This document shows, in pieces, positions 14,769 through 21,906 of a stretch of DNA of 26,886 bases. The notes beneath the pieces are model-generated. The model was not told where the DNA came from. It ran no database searches and saw nothing but the letters and a program-made list of their open reading frames with translations. Source of the DNA: JANNAT01 sp031422555 (GTDB taxonomy: Bacteria; Pseudomonadota; Alphaproteobacteria; Rhodobacterales; Rhodobacteraceae); contig JANPLZ010000012.1 in assembly GCA_031422555.1 (NCBI GenBank), forward strand, positions 1-26,886. Direction: 5' to 3'. The position numbers and the translations under genes were made by a program. Every line of letters begins with the position of its first letter. The stretch's first letter is position 1.

Positions 14769-15691
14769 CGGGCCAAGCGACGATGCAAGACGGGCGTGAT
14801 GCGTTGCACGAACATCATCTGGTGCTGATCACCGGCCCTTCTGGCGCGGGCAGGTCGACCGCTATCCACACTTTGGAAGACCTTGGGTTTGAGGTGATCG
14901 ACAATTTGCCGCTCAGTCTGGTGCCAAGGCTGATCGACGGCCCGCCTTTGGCGCGCCCCATTGCGCTGGGCCTTGATGTGCGCAACCGTGATTTCAACAC
15001 CACCGCTCTGATCGAGCTGATCGACACGCTGACCCGCGATCCGCATGTTCACCTTGAGCTGATCTACATAGATTGCACCCCGTCGGAACTGATCCGGCGC
15101 TATAGCCAGACCCGCAGGCGGCACCCTTTGGCCCCGCTTGAAACCCCGACCGAAGGCATCGCGCGCGAAATTGATCTTCTGGCCCCCATCCGGGCGCGGG
15201 CGGATCATCTGATCGACACATCCGAGATGTCTCCGCATGAACTGAAAGCTGAAATCGGCCATTGGTTTGATCGCAGGGCGGCGTCGCCGATGGCGGTGTC
15301 GTTGCAATCATTCAGCTATAAACGCGGTTTGCCGCGTGGATTGGATATGGTTTTCGACTGCAGGTTTCTGGCCAATCCGCATTGGCAAACCGACCTGCGG
15401 GATTTGGATGGCCGGACGAACTCTGTCGCGGGATTTGTCGAGCAAGACCCGCGATTCGCCGAATTCTTCCATAGGTTGCAAGGCCTTGTGTTGATGCTGT
15501 TGCCCGCGCATCTAGAAGAGGGCAAAGCGCATCTGGCAATCGGCTTTGGCTGCACCGGCGGGCAACACCGTTCGGTCGCAGTTGCAGAAAAACTTGGCAA
15601 TGTGCTTGCAGAAGCTGGCTGGCCGGTGTCAAAACGTCATCGTGAATTGGAACGCCGTGCGGCAGCTTCGCCCGGCTTGGCAGCAGGATGA
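14765..15691 (+). CDS. rapZ: RapZ family nucleotide-binding protein
   Basis: RapZ (formerly YvcJ/YhbJ) binds nucleotides; in E. coli it also binds the GlmZ sRNA and adjusts GlmS synthesis, a role not established in this group. The 308-residue protein has the Walker-A-like GPSGAGRST at residues 24-32, LEDLGFEVIDNLPLSLVPRL, ALGLDVRNRDF, the basic RRYSQTRRRHPLAP, and the C-terminal domain with IGFGCTGGQHRSVAVAEKL. The Walker A lysine is replaced by Arg30. The ATG overlaps the hprK stop (ATGA); Met7 is a possible alternative start. Its stop lies 7 bp before the TTG start of the EIIA gene. Linkage of rapZ to PTS genes is widespread in proteobacteria. Confidence 0.95.
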   Translation: MTGQATMQDGRDALHEHHLVLITGPSGAGRSTAIHTLEDLGFEVIDNLPLSLVPRLIDGPPLARPIALGLDVRNRDFNTTALIELIDTLTRDPHVHLELIYIDCTPSELIRRYSQTRRRHPLAPLETPTEGIAREIDLLAPIRARADHLIDTSEMSPHELKAEIGHWFDRRAASPMAVSLQSFSYKRGLPRGLDMVFDCRFLANPHWQTDLRDLDGRTNSVAGFVEQDPRFAEFFHRLQGLVLMLLPAHLEEGKAHLAIGFGCTGGQHRSVAVAEKLGNVLAEAGWPVSKRHRELERRAAASPGLAAG

Positions 15692-15698
15692 CACGCGG

Positions 15699-16094
15699 TT
15701 GATCGGTATTGTGATCGTTGCACATGGCGGGCTGGCGCGCGAATATCTTTCGGCGGTCGAACATGTGGTTGGGCCGCAAACGGCTGTGCGCGCCATTTCC
15801 ATTGCTGAAGACCATGACCGGGCGGATAAGCAGGCGGAAATCTGTGCGGCGGCCGACATGGTTGATCAGGGTGCGGGCGTGGTTGTTGTGACTGATATGT
15901 TCGGTGGATCGCCTTCCAATCTGTCCCTTCTTGCCTGCGCCGGCCCTGACCGGCGCATTATTTATGGCGCAAATCTGCCGATGCTGATCAAACTTGCCAA
16001 GTCGCGCGATTTACCGGTGGCCGAGGCAGTGGCCGCGGCACTTGACGCAGGTCGCAAATATATCAACAGCCTAGATTTGGGCGGAGGGGCCTGA
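15699..16094 (+). CDS. PTS EIIA component, mannose family
   Basis: The 131-residue protein is a mannose-family EIIA: MIGIVIVAHGGLARE at the start with phospho-accepting His9, and VVVTDMFGGSPSNLSL around residue 65. In the sugar PTS such a domain passes phosphate from HPr to a IIB protein, but no IIB, IIC or IID gene is present, so it is probably regulatory, as in other alphaproteobacteria. The TTG at 15699 is chosen because it gives the conserved MIGIVIVAHGG and has AGGA about 10 bases upstream; starting further left would mean overlapping rapZ extensively. It is followed after one base by ptsH. Confidence 0.93.
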   Translation: MIGIVIVAHGGLAREYLSAVEHVVGPQTAVRAISIAEDHDRADKQAEICAAADMVDQGAGVVVVTDMFGGSPSNLSLLACAGPDRRIIYGANLPMLIKLAKSRDLPVAEAVAAALDAGRKYINSLDLGGGA

Positions 16095-16095
16095 C

Positions 16096-16365
16096 ATGGG
16101 CAGCCACAATTTTCTGATCGTCAACGAAAAGGGCCTGCATGCGCGCGCGTCGGCCAAATTCGTTGAAGTCGTTGAGGCGCATGATGCCATGGCCGAGGTG
16201 ACCAAAGACGGCATGACGGTGTCGGGCGATTCGATTATGGGGCTATTGATGTTGGCGGCGTCCCGCGGCACCTCGATCGACGTGGTGACCACCGGCGCGC
16301 AAGCGGCGGCTTTGGGCGCGGCGTTGCAGGCATTGGTGGCCAATCGCTTTGGAGAAGAGTATTAA
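16096..16365 (+). CDS. ptsH: phosphocarrier protein HPr
   Basis: HPr carries phosphate from enzyme I to EIIA proteins. The 89-residue protein has EKGLHARASAKFV with phospho-His15 and VSGDSIMGLLML with Ser46, the site used by HPr kinase. Both sites are intact, so HPr can take part in transfer and in HprK regulation. It follows the EIIA gene by 1 bp and has its own SD-like GGAGGGG just upstream. Enzyme I (ptsI/ptsP) is not in the window. The operon therefore encodes the sensing branch of a PTS without a sugar permease. Its stop is followed by 30 bp with AAGGAAGG before the acyltransferase. Confidence 0.96.
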   Translation: MGSHNFLIVNEKGLHARASAKFVEVVEAHDAMAEVTKDGMTVSGDSIMGLLMLAASRGTSIDVVTTGAQAAALGAALQALVANRFGEEY

Positions 16366-16395
16366 GGCCAGACTGACAAGGAAGGCTGACGCTTC

Positions 16396-17277
16396 GTGAT
16401 CGAAACGCCGCAAATAAATGAGGTAAGCCTGCCATCAGAGGCGGGGGTTTCGGCTGCGCGCAAGTATGACATGCGGCGGTTGTCTTATGCCGGCACGTTT
16501 ACCAATCCGTTCAAAGCCGGGGCGATCCGGGTGATTGAATGGCTGACGGCCAAGATCACGCTGCTAAAATTGATCCGTGATTTTGAACGGTCGGGCGCGC
16601 CCTTTGGATCGCCGTTCTGGCCGAAAGCCATTCGGCATATGGGCATCCGCATTGATACCCCGCCGGACGAGATTGCCCGCATTCCTGCCACTGGCCCAGT
16701 GGTGGTGGTTGCCAATCATCCCCATGGTCTGGTCGATGGTATGGTCATGGCAGAAATGGTTAACCGGGTGCGGCCCGATTTCAAAATCCTGACGCGGTCG
16801 CTGTTGACGGGCATTCCCGAAGTGGCGGAATTCATGATTCCGGTGCCGTTTCCGCATGAAGAAAACTCCCGCGCGCTGGGCTTGCAGATGCGCACCCTGA
16901 CGATGGAGCATTTGAAACACGGCGGCGTGATTATTGTGTTTCCGGCAGGAAAAGTGGCCTGTTCCGACAGCTGGTTTGGCCCGGCAATAGAGGCGGAATG
17001 GAACGTTTTCACCCATAAAATGATCCAACGATCCGGGGCGACGATTGTGCCGATTCACTTTACCGGCCGCAACTCGCGCACCTATCAGATCGCAAACAGG
17101 GTGTCGGCCACCTTGCGGCAAGGATTGTTGCTGTATGAAATCAAGCGCGCGCTGTTCAAGCCGCAACGCCCCTTTATCGGCACGCCGATTCCCGCCAGCG
17201 AGTTGGACAAATGGGACGGCAATCCGCGCGGCTTTCTGGCGTGGCTGCGCCAGCATGTGCTGGACCTTGGCAAATAG
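16396..17277 (+). CDS. lysophospholipid acyltransferase family protein
   Basis: The 293-residue protein has the glycerolipid acyltransferase (LPLAT) core: VVVVANHPHGLVDGMVM (catalytic His/Asp block), LTRSLLTGIPEVAEFMIPVPF, and HGGVIIVFPAGKVA followed by ATIVPIHFTGRNS. It likely acylates a lysophospholipid or a related amino-lipid at the membrane. The FPAGKVA form and the extra residue in the HxxxxxD spacing resemble the hemolysin/OlsB-like branch more than classical PlsC, so the acceptor is uncertain. The GTG at 16396 has AAGGAAGG about 12-15 bases upstream. It ends the chvI operon and is convergent with hbd, with only 11 bp between stops. A membrane-lipid enzyme under the envelope regulator ChvI is plausible. 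Confidence 0.85.
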   Translation: MIETPQINEVSLPSEAGVSAARKYDMRRLSYAGTFTNPFKAGAIRVIEWLTAKITLLKLIRDFERSGAPFGSPFWPKAIRHMGIRIDTPPDEIARIPATGPVVVVANHPHGLVDGMVMAEMVNRVRPDFKILTRSLLTGIPEVAEFMIPVPFPHEENSRALGLQMRTLTMEHLKHGGVIIVFPAGKVACSDSWFGPAIEAEWNVFTHKMIQRSGATIVPIHFTGRNSRTYQIANRVSATLRQGLLLYEIKRALFKPQRPFIGTPIPASELDKWDGNPRGFLAWLRQHVLDLGK

Positions 17278-17288
17278 CCGCCGCTGTT

Positions 17289-18164
17289 TTACCGCGTCGG
17301 GACAGGGACATCGCCGCGATAGTCATAAAAACCGCGCTTGGTTTTGCGGCCCAGCCAGCCCGCTTCGACATATTTGGCCAAAAGCGGGCAAGGACGGTAT
17401 TTGCTGTCGCCCAAGCCGTCATGCAGCACGTTCATTATGGCCAGACACGTATCCAAGCCGATAAAATCCGCCAATTCCAACGGCCCCATCGGATGATTGG
17501 CCCCAAGTTTTAGCGATTCGTCGATAGATTTGACCGATCCCACGCCTTCATACAACGTATAGACGGCTTCATTTATCATCGGCATCAGAATGCGATTTAC
17601 GATAAACGCCGGAAAATCTTCGGCGCTGGCGGCGGTTTTGCCAAGTCGTTCGACAACGGCCAGCAAGGTTTGATAGGTAGCGGCATCGGTGGCAATGCCC
17701 CGGATCAGTTCCACCAACTGCATCACCGGCACCGGGTTCATAAAATGAAACCCCATGAATTTTTCCGGCCGATCGGTGCGGCTGGCCAGCCGGGTGATCG
17801 AGATTGACGACGTATTGGTCGTCAGAATCGTATGCGGTTGCAAATGCGGTTTCAGCCCGTCAAAGATCGCTTCCTTTACGGCCTCACGCTCGGTTGCGGC
17901 CTCGATCACCAAATCGGTTGCCCCCAGATCGGCCAAAACCGCCGAGGTGCGAATGCGGGCAAGGGCGGCCGATTTTTCATCGGCGGTGGTTTTGCCCTTG
18001 GTCACCTGCCGTTCCAGATTTCGGCCGATTCCAGCCAAGGCCGCGGTCAAACTGTCGGCGTTGACGTCGTGCAACAACACATCATAGCCAGCCATGGCAA
18101 AGACATGGGCAATCCCGCTGCCCATCTGGCCCGCACCGACGATGCCCACCGTTTGGATTGTCAT
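17289..18164 (-). CDS. hbd: 3-hydroxybutyryl-CoA dehydrogenase
   Basis: This enzyme interconverts 3-hydroxybutyryl-CoA and acetoacetyl-CoA with NAD(P). The 291-residue protein is the single-domain-pair type. The Rossmann motif VGIVGAGQMGSGIA lies at residues 6-19 and IEAATE near 90. The catalytic region includes TNTSSISITRLAS and GFHFMNPVPVMQLVEL with the catalytic His. The C-terminal domain has FIVNRILMPMINEAV and GANHPMGPLELADFIGLD. The ATG at 18164 follows GGAGGG at 6 bases. It is close to etfAB, as in many Rhodobacteraceae, which suits a role in C4 acyl-CoA oxidation, polyhydroxybutyrate turnover or the ethylmalonyl-CoA pathway. FadB-type alpha subunits are longer, so that reading is excluded. 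Confidence 0.95.
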   Translation of the reverse strand: MTIQTVGIVGAGQMGSGIAHVFAMAGYDVLLHDVNADSLTAALAGIGRNLERQVTKGKTTADEKSAALARIRTSAVLADLGATDLVIEAATEREAVKEAIFDGLKPHLQPHTILTTNTSSISITRLASRTDRPEKFMGFHFMNPVPVMQLVELIRGIATDAATYQTLLAVVERLGKTAASAEDFPAFIVNRILMPMINEAVYTLYEGVGSVKSIDESLKLGANHPMGPLELADFIGLDTCLAIMNVLHDGLGDSKYRPCPLLAKYVEAGWLGRKTKRGFYDYRGDVPVPTR

Positions 18165-18254
18165 CCGCAGCCCTCCTTGCCCCAAGTGGCTGCACCATAA
18201 GCAGGCATTTTGCGGGGGCGCAACCCCGACGGGCCAGACGGCAAAGTAACAACG

Positions 18255-18267
18255 ATTTGCTGCAAAT
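18255..18267. promoter_or_regulatory. palindrome in the hbd/DUF6473 divergent space
   Basis: ATTTGC-T-GCAAAT is a perfect 13-bp palindrome with one central base, about 90 bp upstream of hbd and 73 bp upstream of the DUF6473 gene. TGC-rich and TTTGC/GCAAA sites are known for regulators of acyl-CoA and PHB genes in this group (PhaR, ScfR). The link is inference. The rest of 18165-18339 shows no gene. Confidence 0.4.
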
Positions 18268-18339
18268 CCCGAATTTAGCAATTTGGAAAGACCGATGCGG
18301 CAGGCTGATCCTGGGTGTGACTAAATATGGGTGGGTGGT

Positions 18340-19170
18340 ATGGCCTATGCTTTTCCAGGCGATGGGGCGCTGGACTATTTTCCGTGCCGGTATGGCAACT
18401 CGCGATTGCTTTTTCGCGGGCCACGTCGGGATATTGAACGGGCCTTTGTGGCCATTCTGGGGGGGTCGGAAACCTATGGCAAGTTTGTGCCAGACCCGTT
18501 TCCTGACCTGATCGAACGCGATCTGGGTTTGCCCGTGGCCAATCTTGGCTGCATGAATGCGGGCCCGGATGTGTTTTTGAACGAAGATTCGGTGACGGCG
18601 ATTGCGGCGCAGGCCTGCGTCACGGTCGTCCAGTTGTTGGGGGCGCAAAATCTGTCGAACCGGTATTATGCGGTGCATCCACGCCGCAATGACCGGTTTT
18701 TGGGTGCCACGCCGTTGTTGCGGGCGATCTTCCCCAAGGTTGATTTTACCGAGTTCAACTTTACCCGCCACATGCTGCGGGCGTTGCAGCAAAGCTCGGC
18801 GGATCGGTTTGAAGTGGTGGCCGAAGAATTGCGCGCGGCTTGGGTGGCGCGGATGAAACAGCTGCTATCGCGGCTGACTGGACCAACAATTTTACTGTGG
18901 ATGTCGGATGGTGGGCCGCCGTCGCCCACACGCCGGGTGGAATTGGCGGCAGCGCCGCTGCTGATTGACACCGAAATGGTCAGCGCCATCCGTGCCCTCG
19001 CGACGGGGTATGTGCAAGTGATCCGCAGTCCGCAGGCGCGGGCGCAAGGGGTTCAGGGCATGGCGTTTGGCCCGTTAGAGGCACCGGCGGCGGCATTGGT
19101 TCCGGGGCCATTGGCGCACCGCGAAGTGGCCGATGCGCTGCTGCCTTTGATTCACCGCTTGTTGCAATAA
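18340..19170 (+). CDS. DUF6473 family protein
   Basis: The 276-residue soluble protein starts MAYAFPGDGALDYFPCRYGNSRLLFRGPRRD and continues with AILGGSETYGKFVPDPFPDLIERDLGLPVANLGCMNAGPDVF. I recognise this as the DUF6473 family, common in Rhodobacteraceae and of unknown function. The Gly-Gly-Ser/Thr and Asn-Leu-Gly-Cys-Met-Asn-Ala-Gly blocks recall SGNH-hydrolase or sulfotransferase-neighbour proteins, but no triad can be assigned. Other features are conserved RYYAVHPRRNDRF, ILLWMSDGGPP and an His near the C-terminus (LAHREVADAL). The ATG at 18340 is preferred over GTG at 18331 because the family begins MAY. It is divergent from hbd and convergent with etfA, separated from it by a terminator hairpin. 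Confidence 0.8.
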   Translation: MAYAFPGDGALDYFPCRYGNSRLLFRGPRRDIERAFVAILGGSETYGKFVPDPFPDLIERDLGLPVANLGCMNAGPDVFLNEDSVTAIAAQACVTVVQLLGAQNLSNRYYAVHPRRNDRFLGATPLLRAIFPKVDFTEFNFTRHMLRALQQSSADRFEVVAEELRAAWVARMKQLLSRLTGPTILLWMSDGGPPSPTRRVELAAAPLLIDTEMVSAIRALATGYVQVIRSPQARAQGVQGMAFGPLEAPAAALVPGPLAHREVADALLPLIHRLLQ

Positions 19171-19199
19171 AATAAGGCGCCCAAGCCGGGCGCCTTATT
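19171..19199. terminator. bidirectional intrinsic terminator between DUF6473 gene and etfA
   Basis: AATAAGGCGCCC (19171-19182) pairs perfectly with GGGCGCCTTATT (19188-19199) across a 5-base loop. The A/T-rich ends give a short U-tract in both directions. It begins right after the stop of the plus-strand gene and lies about 20 bp past the etfA stop, the ideal place for convergent genes. Confidence 0.85.
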
Positions 19200-19218
19200 C
19201 AGCCATAATCACAACTGG

Positions 19219-20145
19219 TTACAGCTTTTCGATCAATTCCGGCACGGCGGTGAACAAGTCCGCGACCAGACCGTAGTCAGCGACCTGAAAGATCGGAGCT
19301 TCTTCGTCTTTGTTGATCGCCACGATCACCTTGGAATCTTTCATGCCTGCCAGATGCTGAATCGCGCCTGAAATGCCGATCGCGACGTAAAGGTTCGGGG
19401 CCACCACTTTGCCTGTCTGGCCAACCTGCCAGTCGTTGGGTGCATAGCCCGAATCCACCGCCGCACGGCTGGCACCGACGGCGGCGTTCAACTTGTCCGC
19501 CAATTGTTCGATCAGGGCAAAATCAGCCAAAGATCCAACACCGCGCCCACCCGATACAACAATGCCAGCCGATGTCAGGTCTGGCCGATCACTGGACGCA
19601 ACTTTGTCTTCAACCCATGCCGACAGGCTGCCATCGGCGGCGGTGGTCAATTTCTCAACCGGCGCAGAACTGCCTTTGCCAGCCGCATCGAATGTAGCGG
19701 TGCGGATGGTCATCACTTTTTTGGCGTCCGAAGATTTTACCGTCTGAATGGCGTTTCCAGCGTAGATCGGGCGCTCAAATGTGTCGGCGTCAATCACCGC
19801 CAGCACTTCGGATATCACCATCACATCCAACAGCGCCGCAACACGTGGCAGCACCGATTTGGAAAACGCGCCCGATGGGGCAACGATATGGCTGAAATCG
19901 CCGGCCAACGACTGTATCAGCGCCGCTGTAGGTTCTGCCATGGCGTGGCAATAAGCGTGGTCATCGGCAAAAAGCACCCGCGTCACGCCCGAAAGCGTCG
20001 CCGCTTCGGCTGCGGCCGCATCGCCGCCCGTGCCCGCCACCAGCACGGTGACCGGTCCAAGGGATTTCACCGCAGTCAGCGTTTTGGCCACCTGATCAAC
20101 GCCAAGTGCGCCGTCGATCACGTCTGCAAGAAGTAGAACAGCCAT
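19219..20145 (-). CDS. etfA: electron transfer flavoprotein subunit alpha
   Basis: EtfA forms with EtfB a heterodimer that collects electrons from acyl-CoA dehydrogenases and hands them to ETF-ubiquinone oxidoreductase. The 308-residue protein has an N-terminal nucleotide-binding-like domain and the C-terminal FAD domain with VVSGGRGVGS, GASRAAVDSGYAPNDWQVGQTGKVVAPNLYVAIGISGAIQHLAGM, and VAINKDEEAPIFQVADYGLVADLF, all family signatures. The ATG overlaps the etfB stop in TGATG, so the two subunits are coupled. Likely electron donors include the Mcd dehydrogenase encoded at 8180-9847. Terminator hairpin 19171-19199 closes the unit. Confidence 0.97.
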   Translation of the reverse strand: MAVLLLADVIDGALGVDQVAKTLTAVKSLGPVTVLVAGTGGDAAAAEAATLSGVTRVLFADDHAYCHAMAEPTAALIQSLAGDFSHIVAPSGAFSKSVLPRVAALLDVMVISEVLAVIDADTFERPIYAGNAIQTVKSSDAKKVMTIRTATFDAAGKGSSAPVEKLTTAADGSLSAWVEDKVASSDRPDLTSAGIVVSGGRGVGSLADFALIEQLADKLNAAVGASRAAVDSGYAPNDWQVGQTGKVVAPNLYVAIGISGAIQHLAGMKDSKVIVAINKDEEAPIFQVADYGLVADLFTAVPELIEKL

Positions 20146-20906
20146 CAGAGCACCCCCGCTTCGTCTTTAAGTTTCGCAATCAGATCGGCGACAGATGCCA
20201 CTTTGACACCGGCTTTGCGTCCCGCCGGTTCAACCGTTTTCAGGATCTGCAACCGCGCGGCCACGTCCACACCGTAATCGGCGGGGGTTTTCATCGCCAT
20301 CGGTTTGGCCTTGGCCTTCATGATATTTGGCAAGCTGGCATACCGCGGATCGTTCAGCCGCAAATCAACGGTGACAATCGCGGGCATTTTTACGGTGATG
20401 GTTTGCAACCCGCCATCCACTTCGCGCGTCACGGTTGCGGTATCGCCTGCAATTGCCAACTCTGAGGCAAACGTTGCCTGCGACCAGCCCAAAAGTGCTG
20501 CCAACATTTGGCCCGTGGCGTTCATGTCGTTGTCGATGGCCTGCTTGCCGCATAACACCAGCCCGGGCATTTCTTCGCGCACCACCGCCGCCAGCAATTT
20601 TGCCACGGCCAGCGGTTCGATATCGGTGCTGACTGTGTCCGTCGCCTCGATCAGAATGGCGCGATCTGCGCCCATCGCCAAAGCGGTGCGCAAGGTTTCC
20701 TGCGACTGTTTGACCCCGATAGAAACCACGATCACTTCGGTTGCGATGCCTTTTTCGCGCAAACGAATGGCCTCTTCGACGGCAATTTCGTCGAACGGGT
20801 TCATCGACATTTTCACATTGGCCAGATCAACGCCCGATCCATCCGCCTTGACGCGGACTTTCACGTTATAGTCGATCACACGTTTGACGGGCACCAAGAC
20901 CTTCAT
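20145..20906 (-). CDS. etfB: electron transfer flavoprotein subunit beta
   Basis: EtfB binds AMP and, with EtfA, makes the soluble electron carrier for acyl-CoA dehydrogenases. The 253-residue protein starts MKVLVPVKRVIDYNVKVRVK and has the beta-subunit signature VKMSMNPFDEIAVEEAIRLREKG, then VVSIG, LCGKQAIDNDMNATGQMLAALLG with the AMP-loop residues, and VDLRLNDPRYASLPNIMKAKAKP. Length is usual. The ATG at 20906 has AAGGA about 9 bases upstream. It precedes etfA with a TGATG overlap. The 147 bp upstream (20907-21053) separate it from the adenosyltransferase gene and contain a short hairpin, so a separate promoter is likely. Confidence 0.97.
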   Translation of the reverse strand: MKVLVPVKRVIDYNVKVRVKADGSGVDLANVKMSMNPFDEIAVEEAIRLREKGIATEVIVVSIGVKQSQETLRTALAMGADRAILIEATDTVSTDIEPLAVAKLLAAVVREEMPGLVLCGKQAIDNDMNATGQMLAALLGWSQATFASELAIAGDTATVTREVDGGLQTITVKMPAIVTVDLRLNDPRYASLPNIMKAKAKPMAMKTPADYGVDVAARLQILKTVEPAGRKAGVKVASVADLIAKLKDEAGVL

Positions 20907-20997
20907 CGCGCTAATCCTTCCAAGCAGGCCAGCAAAGGCCAGTCATACCATTGACAGCGTGATAGCGGGTAAGCCGCCATTCCGACAGATCAAATGC

Positions 20998-21013
20998 GAC
21001 GCGCGAACGCGTC
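20998..21013. repeat. small hairpin between adenosyltransferase gene and etfB
   Basis: GACGCG (20998-21003) and CGCGTC (21008-21013) are exact complements around a CGAA tetraloop. An alternative pairing uses GCGACG (20996-21001) with CGTCGC (21018-21023). On the minus strand it follows the adenosyltransferase stop and may act as a weak terminator or attenuator; no U-tract is present on that strand. Confidence 0.35.
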
Positions 21014-21053
21014 CAGACGTCGCGTCTTTACCGCGATTTGCCGCACAGTGCCC

Positions 21054-21626
21054 TTAACGCGTCAACCCCGGCACCCACAGCACATCATCTTTGCCATCAT
21101 TATTGGCGATCCGCCCCGCCACAAAGAACCAATCCGACAGCCGGTTCAGGTATTTTACCGCCGACACGTTCACCTCTTCCAGTGTGGCCAGTTCCACCAC
21201 CAGACGTTCGGCGCGGCGGCACACCGTGCGGCAGACATGCAGATGCGCCGCAAGCGCCGAACCACCCGGTAGAATGAAACTGCGCAAGGGCGTCAGCCGG
21301 TCGTTCATCGCGTCAATTTCGCGCTCCAGCCGCAACACCTGACCTTCAATCATCCGCAACGGCGGATAGGCGGCAGTTGCGTCTTTGTGCATGTCGGGGG
21401 TGCAAAGATCAGCCCCAAGGTCGAAAAGATCATTTGAGATTCGCGCCAATGCCGCGTCCACTTCCCCCGCCGTATGCAGCCGGGCCAGCCCGACAGTGGC
21501 GTTGGTTTCGTCAACCGTGCCATAGGCCGATACCCGCACCGAATGCTTGGCCACGCGCGCGCCATTGCCCAAACCGGTTTCACCCGCGTCGCCGGTTTTG
21601 GTATAGATTTTTGACAAAACGACCAT
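21054..21626 (-). CDS. pduO: PduO-type cob(I)alamin/corrinoid adenosyltransferase
   Basis: This enzyme transfers the adenosyl group of ATP to cob(I)alamin, giving adenosylcobalamin, the coenzyme of methylmalonyl-CoA and ethylmalonyl-CoA mutases. The 190-residue helical protein has the N-terminal ATP-binding signature YTKTGDAGETGLGNGARVAK, then VSAYGTVDETNATVGLAR, ILPGGSALAAHLHVCRTVCRRAERLVVEL, and YLNRLSDWFFVAGRIAN, all typical of the PduO family (not the CobA/BtuR family). Its start overlaps the stop of the small membrane protein gene (TGATG). The closeness to etfAB, and the presence of mcd in the window, fit a role in B12-dependent acyl-CoA pathways. Confidence 0.94.
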   Translation of the reverse strand: MVVLSKIYTKTGDAGETGLGNGARVAKHSVRVSAYGTVDETNATVGLARLHTAGEVDAALARISNDLFDLGADLCTPDMHKDATAAYPPLRMIEGQVLRLEREIDAMNDRLTPLRSFILPGGSALAAHLHVCRTVCRRAERLVVELATLEEVNVSAVKYLNRLSDWFFVAGRIANNDGKDDVLWVPGLTR

Positions 21627-21835
21627 CAGTTGCCCCCTTGGCTGCGGATAAAGGCAAAAAGCACGATCAGGATGACAGCCCCTGCTTGGGCGATGATACG
21701 GTAGCGCATCAGTCGGTTGGAATGCTTGCGGTTGAATTCACCACCCTTGGCAAAGCCGCCGATGCCCAACATCAAAATGATCAGCACAGCAAAGCAGGCC
21801 AAAATGGCCAGAATAAACAGCGGATCATTGATCAT
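21626..21835 (-). CDS. twin transmembrane helix small protein
   Basis: The 69-residue protein has two hydrophobic helices (about residues 5-28 and 47-63) joined by a basic loop FAKGGEFNRKHSNRLMRYR. This is the pattern of the alphaproteobacterial twin-transmembrane (HIG1-like) small proteins. In mitochondria HIG1 proteins aid respiratory supercomplexes; a similar role here would be inference. It is the first gene of a short unit with the adenosyltransferase, their stop and start overlapping as TGATG. A GGAG precedes the ATG by about 7 bases. The position next to ETF genes would suit a respiratory membrane role. Confidence 0.85.
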   Translation of the reverse strand: MINDPLFILAILACFAVLIILMLGIGGFAKGGEFNRKHSNRLMRYRIIAQAGAVILIVLFAFIRSQGGN

Positions 21836-21906
21836 TGCGGACTCCGTTTGGTTATCGGTGATTTAGGTGGTTGTGCGCGAAAAGCGAGGGGTAAAATGCG
21901 ATTCAG

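Noticed and set aside
15546..15698. Upstream extension of the EIIA gene within rapZ
   Set aside because: The extra residues overlap rapZ and do not resemble EIIA. The conserved N-terminus MIGIVIVAHGG begins at the TTG at 15699.
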